Below are positions 41,899 through 50,945 of a DNA stretch of 64,000 bases, piece by piece. The notes under the pieces were generated by a model. It searched no databases. It saw nothing but the letters and a program-made list of their open reading frames with translations, and was not told where the DNA came from. Source of the DNA: Dermabacteraceae bacterium TAE3-ERU27 (lineage in GTDB: Bacteria > Actinomycetota > Actinomycetes > Actinomycetales > Dermabacteraceae); contig JAHUUL010000003.1 of assembly GCA_019218415.1 (NCBI GenBank), positions 124,001-188,000 of the forward strand. The letters run 5' to 3'. The first letter of the stretch is position 1; every line of letters begins with the position of its first letter. Made by a program: the position numbers and the translations under genes.

Positions 41899-43272
41899 AT
41901 GTCTGCCCCCCTGAAGGTAGCGGTCATCGGCCTGGGCGCAATGGCGCAGTCGGTGCACATCCCAACCATCCGCAGGCGCTGGGACCTGTTCGAGCTGTCC
42001 GCGCTGGTGGACATCTCGCAGCGGCGTCGCAATGATGTGCGGGCGCTGACCGGCATCCCCGAGGAACACACATACGAAAGCGTGGCCGACCTGATGCGGG
42101 CGGTCTCCGCGCGGGAAGTGGCGGTGGATGCCGCCGTAATCGCCACCGACGGGCTGCGTGCCGACGACGTGCTGGCGCTGCTCAAGCGCGCCATCCCGGT
42201 GCTGGTAGAGCCGCCGCTGGCCTACAGCAAGCAGGAACTGAAGAAGATCGCCGGATTCGAAAAAATGCTCGGCCGGCCGCTGGTGATGACCGCGTACGCA
42301 CAGCTTTACGACGCCGGGCTGGATAAGCTCACCGACGCCGTGGCCGGCAGCGATGCCCGCCTGATCGAATACGAAACCATCATGCCCTCTACGGGACCGC
42401 TATTTAAGCCGCACTGCGTTACCGCGTCGGCTTACGACGTAGACGTAGAACTGCGCAACGCGCGCCGCGAAGCGTTCGAGGCCGAGCTGAACAACGGAGC
42501 CGGAGCCGCCTCCACGCAGCGAGATCGCGACCTGTACGTGAAAGGCCTGCTGACCGGTTTCACCCAGCAGGTGCTAACTCTGGAAACCGCCTACGGCAAG
42601 CTGGAAAAGATCGACTATCTGCGCCAGTGGCCCGAGGGCGTCATGCCGGGCTCGCTGGAACTGCTGGGACGGCTAGAAAACGGTGCCCAGGTGCGTCTGA
42701 CCTGGCACTACCTGCCTTTCTTCCCCGAATACCGGGAAACCATCCGCGTTATCTCCTCGCGCAAGCTCGCGGAGCTTTCCCTCTACGCCCCCTCCCTGGG
42801 CGATAGGAGCGCGAAGCTCACCGTACGGGAAAAGGACGGGGCTAGCGCCGTCAGCCAAAACGGGTACGAAGACACGCGCGGCTGTGCAGACGCCATGTGG
42901 GACGCTTTCCACCGCATGGCGGTGAACCTGGAACTCCCCCTCGCCGGGGTCGCGGAGGCGCAGCGAGAACTGGCCTTGGCGCGCGATCTGCTCGAGCGCT
43001 ACGCGAGCGCCGAGGGGCGGGAACTAGAACCTGCTCCCGTGGTGGAAACGGAAGAAGCGCCGACGGAAGAAGACGCGGCAAAGGAAGAGCAGGAAGGGGC
43101 GGCCTCGGAAAAACCCGCGGAAGCGGCCGAGGAAAGCGCGGCACCCGCCGTCCCGGCAGACCCCGCAGAGGAGGAGCTGGACGCCGCGGTCAGGCAGGAA
43201 ATGCTTGCGGACGATGCCGAGGTGGACGATGCCGAGGTGGGCAAGGACGAAACCGCCCCCAAACAGGACTGA
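41899..43272 (+). CDS. Gfo/Idh/MocA-family protein lacking catalytic residues, with acidic C-terminal tail
   Basis: 457 residues from ATG 41899, CTGGAGG seven bases upstream. The Rossmann motif VIGLGAMAQ is at 9-17. The family EKP motif that carries the catalytic Lys reads EPP (104-106). At the place of the active-site HxxD motif the sequence is GFTQQVLTLET, so His and Asp are missing. The last 85 residues or so are Glu/Ala-rich and acidic (ETEEAPTEEDAAKEEQEG) and look disordered. It probably binds a dinucleotide without the usual hydride chemistry. A strong terminator separates it from nrdHIE. Confidence 0.8.
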   Translation: MSAPLKVAVIGLGAMAQSVHIPTIRRRWDLFELSALVDISQRRRNDVRALTGIPEEHTYESVADLMRAVSAREVAVDAAVIATDGLRADDVLALLKRAIPVLVEPPLAYSKQELKKIAGFEKMLGRPLVMTAYAQLYDAGLDKLTDAVAGSDARLIEYETIMPSTGPLFKPHCVTASAYDVDVELRNARREAFEAELNNGAGAASTQRDRDLYVKGLLTGFTQQVLTLETAYGKLEKIDYLRQWPEGVMPGSLELLGRLENGAQVRLTWHYLPFFPEYRETIRVISSRKLAELSLYAPSLGDRSAKLTVREKDGASAVSQNGYEDTRGCADAMWDAFHRMAVNLELPLAGVAEAQRELALARDLLERYASAEGRELEPAPVVETEEAPTEEDAAKEEQEGAASEKPAEAAEESAAPAVPADPAEEELDAAVRQEMLADDAEVDDAEVGKDETAPKQD

Positions 43273-43319
43273 GAATCGCGCTCCAGCGCAAGACTGAACA
43301 AGTCACAAAAATTTTTTCG

Positions 43320-43363
43320 CCCGCCCCGCAGCCGACTATGCACAGGCTGCGGGGCGGGTTTTT
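43320..43363 (+). terminator. Strong Rho-independent terminator after the Gfo/Idh gene
   Basis: A 14-pair stem CCCGCCCCGCAGCC / GGCTGCGGGGCGGG with an 11-base loop, then TTTTT. It makes nrdHIE an independent transcription unit. The 43364-43578 stretch has only the NrdR-like boxes and promoter. Confidence 0.95.
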
Positions 43364-43456
43364 CGTTTCCTCCACAGGGTTTCTCCCGGTCAAAGGCGGA
43401 GTGTCCCCAGAGTTCACAGAAGAATCCACAGGCTATGCACATAACATCTGTGTAAT

Positions 43457-43504
43457 TCCGTACATCTAGTGGTGGTGCACAGCCGTGGCCACAAGGTGTA
43501 GTGT
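43457..43504 (+). promoter_or_regulatory. Pair of NrdR-like boxes before nrdH
   Basis: CCACAAGGTGTAGTGT (43489-43504) matches the NrdR consensus ACACWATATATWGTGT at 12 of 16; TCCGTACATCTAGTGG (43457-43472) matches at 10 of 16. The starts are 32 bp apart, about three helical turns, as NrdR sites require. NrdR is the ATP/dATP-sensing repressor of ribonucleotide reductase operons; its gene is not in the window. Confidence 0.65.
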
Positions 43505-43578
43505 TATCGACGTTGGTCCTCCACAAGGGCCAAAAGGAAAATTCCCCCTGATCCTCACCGTGGAAAGGCACTACCGCC

Positions 43579-43830
43579 ATGGAAATCACCGTGTACTCCA
43601 AGCCGATGTGCGTACAGTGCGATGCCACCAAGCGTGCGCTGAACAAGGCCGGCCTCGACTACACCGTCGTTGATCTGACCGAGGATGCCGAGGCGCTCGC
43701 CAAGGTGAAGTCCCTCGGCTACATGGCCGCCCCGGTCGTGATCACCGGAAACGATCACTGGTCGGGCTTCCGCCCCGATAAGATCAAGGCCCTCACCCGC
43801 AGCGTTGAGCGCATGGCGGCAGCGGTCTGA
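43579..43830 (+). CDS. nrdH: Glutaredoxin-like protein NrdH
   Basis: 83 residues. Redox motif C11-VQ-C14 and the C-terminal WSGFRPDKI characteristic of NrdH. It reduces the NrdE active-site disulphide, using thioredoxin reductase (or mycoredoxin systems) as electron source. First gene of the nrdHIE operon, 75 bp after the nearest NrdR-like box, with GAAAGG upstream of its ATG. Confidence 0.95.
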   Translation: MEITVYSKPMCVQCDATKRALNKAGLDYTVVDLTEDAEALAKVKSLGYMAAPVVITGNDHWSGFRPDKIKALTRSVERMAAAV

Positions 43831-43865
43831 TTGGTTTTCGCGGCGCGCTAAGGAGCTAACGGCTG

Positions 43866-44264
43866 ATGGGCAGCATCGTCTATTTCTCGTCGGTTTCCGG
43901 TAACACCCACCGCTTCGTGGAGAAGCTGGGATTGCCCGCGCAGCGCATCCCCCTCTACCCCAAGCAGGAGATGCTGCGGGTGGAGGAGGAATACGTCCTC
44001 ATAGTCCCCACCTACGGGGGCGGCAGCGAACGCGGTGCCGTCCCCAAACAGGTAATCAAGTTCCTCAACGATGAGCACAACCGTTCCCTTATCCGGGGCG
44101 TAATCTCGGCCGGGAACACCAACTTTGGCGAGGCCTACTGCAAGGCGGGGGACATCATCTCCGCCAAGTGTCGGGTCCCGCACCTATACAAGTTCGAACT
44201 GCTCGGCACCCCTGGTGACGTGCAGAAGGTCCACGACGGATTGGAAGAATTTTGGCGAAACTGA
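43866..44264 (+). CDS. nrdI: Flavodoxin-like NrdI
   Basis: 132 residues. FMN-binding [11 protein letters not shown] at the N-terminus, [17 protein letters not shown] in the middle and [15 protein letters not shown] near 80-95. NrdI supplies oxidant for assembly of the dimanganese-tyrosyl radical cofactor of NrdF. AAGGAG lies ten bases before the ATG. Overlaps nrdE by 13 bp. Confidence 0.95.
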   Translation: MGSIVYFSSVSGNTHRFVEKLGLPAQRIPLYPKQEMLRVEEEYVLIVPTYGGGSERGAVPKQVIKFLNDEHNRSLIRGVISAGNTNFGEAYCKAGDIISAKCRVPHLYKFELLGTPGDVQKVHDGLEEFWRN

Positions 44265-46402
44265 CCGAAATGCCGGGGCACGATCACCAGCGCAAACTGG
44301 ATTACCACGCCCTGAACGCGATGCTTAACCTCTACGGCGAGGACGGCAAGATCCAGTTCGATAAGGATCGCCTGGCGGCGCGGGAATACTTCCTGCAGCA
44401 CGTCAACCAAAACACCGTTTTCTTCCACACCCTCGAAGAAAAACTCGATTACCTGATCGAAAACAAGTACTACGAGGAGCACGTCTTCGCAAAGTACGAG
44501 TTCGAGTTCATCAAGCGTCTTTTCCAGCGGGCATACGCGAAGAAGTTCCGCTTCCCCACCTTCCTGGGGGCCTTCAAGTACTACACCTCGTACACGCTCA
44601 AGACCTTCGACGGTAAGCGTTACCTGGAGCGTTTCGAGGATCGCGTCTGCGCAGTGGCGCTCACCCTGGCCGACGGCGATACCGCCCTGGCCGAACGCCT
44701 CGTAGACGAGATCGTAGATGGCCGTTTCCAGCCCGCCACCCCCACCTTCCTGAACGCGGGCAAAGCGCAGCGCGGCGAACTGGTTTCCTGCTTCCTGCTG
44801 CGCGTGGAAGACAACATGGAATCCATCGGGCGCGGCATTAACTCCGCCCTGCAGCTTTCCAAGCGTGGCGGCGGTGTGGCGCTGCTGCTGAGCAACCTGC
44901 GCGAGTACGGTGCCCCGATCAAGCAGATTGAGAACCAGTCCAGCGGCGTTATTCCGGTTATGAAGCTGCTCGAGGACAGCTTCAGCTACGCGAACCAGCT
45001 GGGCGCGCGCCAGGGTGCGGGCGCCGTTTATCTGCACGCCCACCACCCGGACATCCTGCGCTTCCTGGATACCAAGCGCGAGAATGCGGACGAGAAGATC
45101 CGCATTAAGACGCTTTCGCTGGGCGTGGTGATTCCCGACATCACGTTCGAACTGGCGAAGAACAACGAACCGATGTACCTGTTCTCCCCGTACGACGTGG
45201 AGCGCGTCTACGGCAAGCCGTTCGCGGATATCAACGTCAGCGAGCGTTACCGCGAGATGGTGGACGATCCGCGCATCTCCAAGAAGAAGATTCGTGCGCG
45301 CGACTTCTTCCAGGTGCTGGCCGAGATCCAGTTCGAGTCGGGCTACCCCTACATCATGTTCGAGGACACCGTAAACCGGGCCAACCCGATCCCCGGTAAG
45401 GTGACGCACTCGAACCTGTGCTCGGAGATCCTGCAGATCGCCACCGCGAGCGAGATGAACGTGGATCTTTCCTACAAGGAGCTGGGCCGCGATATCTCCT
45501 GCAACCTGGGTTCGCTAAACATCGCCAAGGCGATGGACTCCCCGGACTTCGCAAACACCATCGAAACGGCCATTCGCGCCCTCACCAGCGTGTCGGATCA
45601 TTCCGATATCGAGAGCGTGCCGACCATCGCGAACGGCAACCGTAAATCGCACGCCATCGGCCTGGGGCAGATGAACCTGCACGGTTACCTGGCGCGGGAA
45701 AGCATCTTCTACGGCAGCGAAGAAGCCCTGGACTTCACCAACATGTACTTCTATGCGGTGGTGTACCAGTGCATCAAGGCGTCCTGCGCGATTGCCAAGG
45801 AACGCGGCGAAACCTTCGCTGACTTCAAGGAATCCGACTACGGCACCGGCGTCTACTTCGATAAGTACATCGACGGGGAATGGCTGCCGCAGACGGAGCG
45901 CGTGAAGGAAATATTCGCGAATTCCTCCGTGCACATCCCGACCCAGGATGATTGGCGCGCGCTCAAGGCCGACGTCATGCGATACGGCATGTACAACGCC
46001 TACCTGCAGGCGGTGCCGCCCACCGGTTCGATCTCTTACATCAACAACTCGACCTCCTCCATCCATCCGATCGTTTCCAAGATCGAGATTCGTAAAGAGG
46101 GCAAGATCGGGCGCGTCTACTACCCGGCGCCGTTCATGACGAACGACAACCTGGAGTACTACCAGGACGCTTACGAGATCGGCTACGAGAAGATCATCGA
46201 CACCTACGCGGTGGCTACCCAGCACGTGGACCAGGGCCTTTCACTGACCCTGTTCTTCCCCGACACGGCCACCACGCGCGATGTGAACCGGGCGCAGATC
46301 TACGCCTGGCGCAAGGGCATCAAGACGCTCTACTACATCCGACTCCGTCAAATGGCTATCTCCGGTACGGAGGTAGAGGGCTGCGTTAGCTGCATGCTGT
46401 AG
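44252..46402 (+). CDS. nrdE: Class Ib ribonucleoside-diphosphate reductase alpha subunit
   Basis: 716 residues from TTG 44252, which overlaps the nrdI end, a common start arrangement. [42 protein letters not shown] and NLCSEI (active-site Cys) are typical. The C-terminal redox pair is C711-VS-C714, two residues from the end. No N-terminal ATP-cone, as expected for class Ib. It reduces NDPs aerobically with NrdF, encoded about 10.8 kb away rather than adjacent. Confidence 0.96.
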   Translation: MAKLTEMPGHDHQRKLDYHALNAMLNLYGEDGKIQFDKDRLAAREYFLQHVNQNTVFFHTLEEKLDYLIENKYYEEHVFAKYEFEFIKRLFQRAYAKKFRFPTFLGAFKYYTSYTLKTFDGKRYLERFEDRVCAVALTLADGDTALAERLVDEIVDGRFQPATPTFLNAGKAQRGELVSCFLLRVEDNMESIGRGINSALQLSKRGGGVALLLSNLREYGAPIKQIENQSSGVIPVMKLLEDSFSYANQLGARQGAGAVYLHAHHPDILRFLDTKRENADEKIRIKTLSLGVVIPDITFELAKNNEPMYLFSPYDVERVYGKPFADINVSERYREMVDDPRISKKKIRARDFFQVLAEIQFESGYPYIMFEDTVNRANPIPGKVTHSNLCSEILQIATASEMNVDLSYKELGRDISCNLGSLNIAKAMDSPDFANTIETAIRALTSVSDHSDIESVPTIANGNRKSHAIGLGQMNLHGYLARESIFYGSEEALDFTNMYFYAVVYQCIKASCAIAKERGETFADFKESDYGTGVYFDKYIDGEWLPQTERVKEIFANSSVHIPTQDDWRALKADVMRYGMYNAYLQAVPPTGSISYINNSTSSIHPIVSKIEIRKEGKIGRVYYPAPFMTNDNLEYYQDAYEIGYEKIIDTYAVATQHVDQGLSLTLFFPDTATTRDVNRAQIYAWRKGIKTLYYIRLRQMAISGTEVEGCVSCML

Positions 46403-46421
46403 CTTTATATAGATGTTAAGT

Positions 46422-46460
46422 GGCAAGGGTGTGGCGTTGGCTGCGCCCTTGCCTGTTTAT
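46422..46460 (+). terminator. Probable terminator after nrdE
   Basis: GGCAAGGG / CCCTTGCC stem-loop followed by TGTTTAT. The T tract is short, so termination may be partial. Confidence 0.5.
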
Positions 46461-46535
46461 GGCGCTGTAAGCAGACGGGTGCACCGTTTTCCTTGTAGCT
46501 GTCGATTTATTTCTGTTCTATGGGAGGCAAAACGC

Positions 46536-46850
46536 ATGTCTGATACTGCCCAAAAGGATGTGGGGAGAGGGAGGCTCCTCTGGGTTGATGTGCTGCGCGG
46601 AGTGGCAATCTTACTGATCTTCCTTCACCATTCCGAACTGGTTGTATCGGTAAAAGAGTTAAGCCCGCTCCTGAGGTCTTTTCGCTATTTTGCGATTCCT
46701 GCGTTCTTCTATATTTGCGGATGCATGTTGGTTCCTGAAATGATTAAGAGGACCGCCCGCTATCTTGACTCCGGTGTGAGAGAGATTATGTGGCCCTGTA
46801 TTTGATGGTAGGCTCAGGCAATAGTCATGTTTAGCGCGGTGGCTAGTTTT
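46536..46850 (+). pseudogene. Truncated acyltransferase family 3 gene
   Basis: From ATG 46536 (GGGAGG upstream) it reads MSDTAQKDVGRGRLLWVDVL then RGVAILLIFLHHSELVV and stops after IMWPCI at 46805. The text after the stop still aligns with the intact copy downstream (intact WPYLGWQAQYIVMV against WPCI-stop-W-stop-AQAIVM), with two in-frame stops, then similarity fades by about 46850. It is a degenerate N-terminal copy of the gene at 47006. The 46851-47005 gap is AT-rich and holds the promoter of that gene. Confidence 0.85.
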
Positions 46851-47005
46851 GAAACATAAGCGCGATATTTTGCGGATAGAATAAGCAGAAATTGGTATTT
46901 TATGTTCTAGGGTGATAATGGTACGAAACCTTCGTTGTGGATGGTTTGTGTAATCTTCGACGAAAGCTTGCTTTAATATAAACTTTAATTAACTGGGAAT
47001 TTTTT

Positions 47006-48025
47006 ATGACAACTGCATCGGTAATTTCTGGGACCTCTAAGCGATTGCTCTGGGTGGACGCCTTGCGGGGTGTTGCAATTTGTTTAGTTGTTTTTCATCA
47101 TTCTTTCATAGTGGTGCCTAGTTTTTCGACATTTTTAACTTCGGTTGACGAGGCTGTTATAGCACTCCGTATGCCGCTTTTGTTTTTTGTTTCCGGTTGC
47201 ATGGTTCCGGGGGCCATTAGGCGTGGCATTAAACATTATTTTGACTCCAGGGTCAGGCATGTCCTTTGGCCCTACCTTGGTTGGCAGGCTCAGTATATAG
47301 TCATGGTTGGATCCTTGGCGGGATTGGCTAATATAGTGTACTGGGGGACTTTGAGTACACTGTGGTTCTTATTTTTCCTGCTTGTATATTATGCTTTGGC
47401 GCCGCTATATAAGTATTTTGGGTGGTTTGTTATGGCGCTTATTGGCCTGGGGTTGTGGGCGGTTATTCCTGCTGAGGCTCTGCCTGATTTACTTGGTCCG
47501 TATAGGTTTACTCCCAATCAGATGGCCTTCTATTCCTTCTTCTTTTATTTGGGGGCTGGAACCTTTAAGAGGATCCGGGACTATAGGCCTAGCAAAAGTG
47601 AAATTCTATTTGCTGGCACGGTCGTTCTCTGTTGCATGGTTTTGGCCTCTAGGGGGGTGCTTAAGGGAACTTTTGAGTTCCTTTTATTGGGGTTTTTTGG
47701 TGGGGTAGCAATGTTAATTATTTTTGCGTCGCTACCAGAAAATCGTACGATGAAACTTTTTGCTTGGATTGGGAGGCGATCCGTCGTGTTGTATGTGCTC
47801 CACATCCCAATATTTATTTACACTAAGGAATTTGTTATCGAGGCGAACATCCCACAAACTCCGACTCTCTGGTTCGCTTCTTTGTTAGCGACCTATTTGA
47901 TCTGTTTTGCTGCGGGTGCTTTGCGTTACAAAATGCCGTTCTCGATCCTGTTCGAGATGCCCAGGTCCTGGGCGCCCTGGAACTGGAAGCGCGACGAAGC
48001 TAAGCGTGATCTAGCTGCCGCCTGA
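47006..48025 (+). CDS. Membrane acyltransferase family 3 protein
   Basis: 339 residues with about ten membrane segments. The family start motif RLLWVDALRGVAICLVVFHH (Arg, and His-His at 31-32) is intact, as is the LWPYLGWQAQYI loop. Such proteins transfer acetyl or succinyl groups onto cell-surface sugars. The codon and base use is markedly AT-rich compared with neighbouring nrd genes, except the last 30 codons. Together with the broken copy upstream it looks like a duplicated, transferred gene. Confidence 0.85.
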   Translation: MTTASVISGTSKRLLWVDALRGVAICLVVFHHSFIVVPSFSTFLTSVDEAVIALRMPLLFFVSGCMVPGAIRRGIKHYFDSRVRHVLWPYLGWQAQYIVMVGSLAGLANIVYWGTLSTLWFLFFLLVYYALAPLYKYFGWFVMALIGLGLWAVIPAEALPDLLGPYRFTPNQMAFYSFFFYLGAGTFKRIRDYRPSKSEILFAGTVVLCCMVLASRGVLKGTFEFLLLGFFGGVAMLIIFASLPENRTMKLFAWIGRRSVVLYVLHIPIFIYTKEFVIEANIPQTPTLWFASLLATYLICFAAGALRYKMPFSILFEMPRSWAPWNWKRDEAKRDLAAA

Positions 48026-48043
48026 GTTCTCGGCCGTCAGATA

Positions 48044-48081
48044 TAGGGCGTCACCTCGTTTGCGGGGTGGCGCCCTAGTTT
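48044..48081 (+). terminator. Terminator after the acyltransferase gene
   Basis: TAGGGCG / CGCCCTA stem extended by CACC/GGTG with a mismatch, followed by GTTTTCT. Separates the acyltransferase from nrdDG. Confidence 0.75.
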
Positions 48082-48122
48082 TCTACGGCTGGGACCATCG
48101 TCCCGGACGTATCGACACAAAA

Positions 48123-48170
48123 CCACAATATCTGGAAACTACGGCGTGTCGTAACCACTAGATATAGTGT
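48123..48170 (+). promoter_or_regulatory. Pair of NrdR-like boxes before nrdD
   Basis: CCACTAGATATAGTGT (48155-48170) matches the NrdR consensus at 14 of 16 positions; CCACAATATCTGGAAA (48123-48138) at 10 of 16. Spacing between starts is 32 bp, identical to the pair before nrdH. Confidence 0.75.
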
Positions 48171-48201
48171 TTGACTGTGTTTTACTCCTAACGTCTAAGG
48201 C

Positions 48202-50055
48202 ATGGCAGAACAAACACATACCCCCGCCCCCCGTCCGCGCCGCACCGTGGACCCCGTGCGCACCGTCAGCGAATACCTGGACCGTTCCGACTGGCGCGTG
48301 AACGCGAACGCAAACCAGGACTACAGCGTCGGCGGCCTCGTGCTAAACAGTGCGGGCAAGATGGTTGCCAACTACTGGCTGGACGAAGTTTTCAGCGCAG
48401 AGGCCGGGCGCGCCCATCGCGAGGGGGATATCCACATCCACGACCTCGACATGCTCACCGGCTACTGCGCTGGCTGGTCCCTGCGCCGTCTGCTCGAAGA
48501 AGGTTTCAACGGCGTGCGCGGCGCAATCGCGTCGGCCCCGCCGAGGCACTTCTCTTCCGCTTGCGGGCAGATCGTGAACTTCCTCGGAACCCTGCAAAAC
48601 GAATGGGCCGGGGCGCAGGCGTTCAGCTCTTTCGATACCTACATGGCACCTTTCGTGCGGCTAGATAACCTGAGCTTCGAGCAGGTGCGCCAGAACATGC
48701 AGGAGCTTATCTTCAACCTGAACGTGCCCTCCCGCTGGGGATCCCAGTGCCCCTTCACGAACCTGACCTTCGACTGGACCTGCCCCGCAGACCTGGCCGA
48801 CCAGTACCCGCTGATCGGCGAGGAGCTTTGCGACTTTACCTACGGTGAGCTGCAGGCGGAGATGGACATGATCAACCGCGCCTACATCTCCGTGATGACT
48901 GAAGGGGACGCCGAGGGGCGCGTATTCACGTTCCCGATCCCCACCTACAACATCACCAAGGACTTTGACTGGGAAGGCCCCAACGTTGAAGCCCTGTTCG
49001 AGATGACGGCGAAATACGGGCTGCCCTACTTCCAAAACTTCATCAACTCCGAGCTCGACCCCGGCATGATCCGTTCCATGTGCTGCCGCCTGCAGCTGGA
49101 CCTGCGCGAGCTGCTCAAGCGCGGCAACGGTTTGTTCGGATCGGCGGATCTCACCGGCTCCATCGGAGTGGTCACCGTAAACATGGCGCGCCTCGGCTAC
49201 CTGTATTCCGGGGACGAGGCCGCGCTGCTGCGCGAGCTGGGCCGGCTGCTGGAACTTGGCAAAGAGATCCTCGAAGCACGCCGCGTCACGGTGCAAAAAC
49301 TGATCGACCAGGGGCTCTACCCGTACACCAAGCGCTACATGGGCACCCTGAACAACCATTTCTCCACCCTCGGCGTGAACGGCATGAACGAGATGGTGCG
49401 CAACTTTACCCGCGACGCCCTCGACATCACCGACCCGGCAGGCCACGAAATGTGTGCTCGCCTGCTCGATCACATCCGGGATCGCATGGTCGAGTTCCAG
49501 GAGGAAACGGGGAACCTGTACAACTTGGAGGCGACCCCGGCGGAGGGGGCCACCTACCGGTTCGCCAAGGAGGACCGTGCCCGCTTCGCGGACATCATGC
49601 AGGCCGGGACCGACACTAACCCGTACTACACGAACTCCTCTCAGCTCCCCGCCGGAGCCACCGAGGACCCGTTCGAGGCGCTCGAAGAACAGGCGGACCT
49701 GCAAAGCAAATACACCGGCGGCACCGTGCTGCACCTGTACATGCCGGAGCGTGTCAGCACCCCCGCCGCCTGCCGGGAGCTGGTGCGCCGCGCGCTAACG
49801 AACTTCCACCTGCCCTACATCACCGTCACCCCCACTTTCTCTATCTGCCCCTCCCACGGCTACCTGGCCGGGGAACACAAGAGCTGCGAGAAGTGTCTAT
49901 CAGCCGGGGCGTCTGAGGCCGAGGCGGAATGTGAGGTCTGGACGCGCGTGATGGGTTACTTCCGTCCCGTTAAATCGTTCAACATCGGCAAGAAGGGCGA
50001 ATACGCCGAGCGCCGCTTCTTCACCGAGGCCGCGGCCAGCGCCCACCTGGTCTGA
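48202..50055 (+). CDS. nrdD: Anaerobic (class III) ribonucleoside-triphosphate reductase
   Basis: 617 residues. Conserved GDIHIHDLDMLTGYCAGWSL, FTFPIPTYNITKDFDW, and cysteines SMCCRLQLDLREL of the active site. The glycyl-radical loop reads RVMGYFRPV with Gly about 585, preceded by a Cys/His zinc site (CPSHGY, CEKC, CEVW). No ATP-cone precedes the catalytic domain; it begins directly with VSEYLDRSDWRVNANANQ. The enzyme makes dNTPs without oxygen and is activated by NrdG, whose start overlaps its stop. Confidence 0.95.
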   Translation: MAEQTHTPAPRPRRTVDPVRTVSEYLDRSDWRVNANANQDYSVGGLVLNSAGKMVANYWLDEVFSAEAGRAHREGDIHIHDLDMLTGYCAGWSLRRLLEEGFNGVRGAIASAPPRHFSSACGQIVNFLGTLQNEWAGAQAFSSFDTYMAPFVRLDNLSFEQVRQNMQELIFNLNVPSRWGSQCPFTNLTFDWTCPADLADQYPLIGEELCDFTYGELQAEMDMINRAYISVMTEGDAEGRVFTFPIPTYNITKDFDWEGPNVEALFEMTAKYGLPYFQNFINSELDPGMIRSMCCRLQLDLRELLKRGNGLFGSADLTGSIGVVTVNMARLGYLYSGDEAALLRELGRLLELGKEILEARRVTVQKLIDQGLYPYTKRYMGTLNNHFSTLGVNGMNEMVRNFTRDALDITDPAGHEMCARLLDHIRDRMVEFQEETGNLYNLEATPAEGATYRFAKEDRARFADIMQAGTDTNPYYTNSSQLPAGATEDPFEALEEQADLQSKYTGGTVLHLYMPERVSTPAACRELVRRALTNFHLPYITVTPTFSICPSHGYLAGEHKSCEKCLSAGASEAEAECEVWTRVMGYFRPVKSFNIGKKGEYAERRFFTEAAASAHLV

Positions 50056-50846
50056 TGTCGCCGCAAGCCGTGGCACCGCCCGCCCCCGCGCAAACGCCGT
50101 GGGCGGGCGGGCATAACCGCAGCGCCGCAGCAAACGAGCTGCGCATAGCGGGAATGGTGCCCTATTCCAGCGTGGACTGGCCCGGAAAGTTAGCGCTGAG
50201 CGTCTTTTGCCAGGGCTGCCCCTGGAAGTGTCTCTACTGCCACAACCACGACATCATCGACCCGCGCAAACCGGGCAGTGTGCCCTGGGAAAAGGTGCGC
50301 TCCCTGCTTTCCCGCCGCGCCGGACTGCTTGACGCGATCGTGTTTAGCGGGGGAGAGGCGTGCCTGCAGCGGGCCCTCGTGCCCGCCGCGCGCGAGGCCA
50401 AGGAAATGGGTTTCCTGGTCGGCTTGCACACCTGCGGGGCCTATCCGAAACGGCTCGCTGAACTGCTATCTGCGCGGCTGGTGGACTGGGTGGGGTTCGA
50501 TCTGAAAGCATCCCCGGCCGGATACCCGGAACTGGTGGGAAGGGTGCATTCGTGGCGGCCGGTGGCGACCTCGCTCGGCGCTCTGGTCGCCTCCGGGGTC
50601 GCGTACGAGGTGCGCATGACCGTCACCCCCGGCCTGGTGGCGCAGGTACCGCAGGTCCTCGCGGTGGCCGCGCAGGCGGGCGTCACGGAAGTGGTGTTAC
50701 AGCAGGCGCGTGCCGACGGCGCGCCTGCGGCGCTGAGGGAGGCCCTGCGCGATTCGCCCGGCTGGGACGGCGTGTTTTCCCGCGCGGTGGCGTCGGCCAG
50801 GAACGATTTTCCCGCCCTCAAAGTGCATGCACGCCCCGCGCAGTAA
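50055..50846 (+). CDS. nrdG: Anaerobic ribonucleotide reductase activase (radical SAM)
   Basis: 263 residues with a 25-residue Pro/Ala-rich leader. The iron-sulfur motif is GCPWKCLYCHN (Cx3Cx2C) at about 55-62, with SAM-binding SGGEA near 98. It generates the glycyl radical on NrdD. It is longer than the small E. coli NrdG and belongs to the PflA-like form. It shares one base with the nrdD stop. Confidence 0.94.
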   Translation: MSPQAVAPPAPAQTPWAGGHNRSAAANELRIAGMVPYSSVDWPGKLALSVFCQGCPWKCLYCHNHDIIDPRKPGSVPWEKVRSLLSRRAGLLDAIVFSGGEACLQRALVPAAREAKEMGFLVGLHTCGAYPKRLAELLSARLVDWVGFDLKASPAGYPELVGRVHSWRPVATSLGALVASGVAYEVRMTVTPGLVAQVPQVLAVAAQAGVTEVVLQQARADGAPAALREALRDSPGWDGVFSRAVASARNDFPALKVHARPAQ

Positions 50847-50945
50847 AGAGACATGCGCGGCTCGCGCAATAGACTGAGGAAGAGGCCTACGGTGCCCGGG
50901 ATTGCCGACTGGGCGGGCCTCGCGAGCAAAGGAGGCCGGAAGAAC

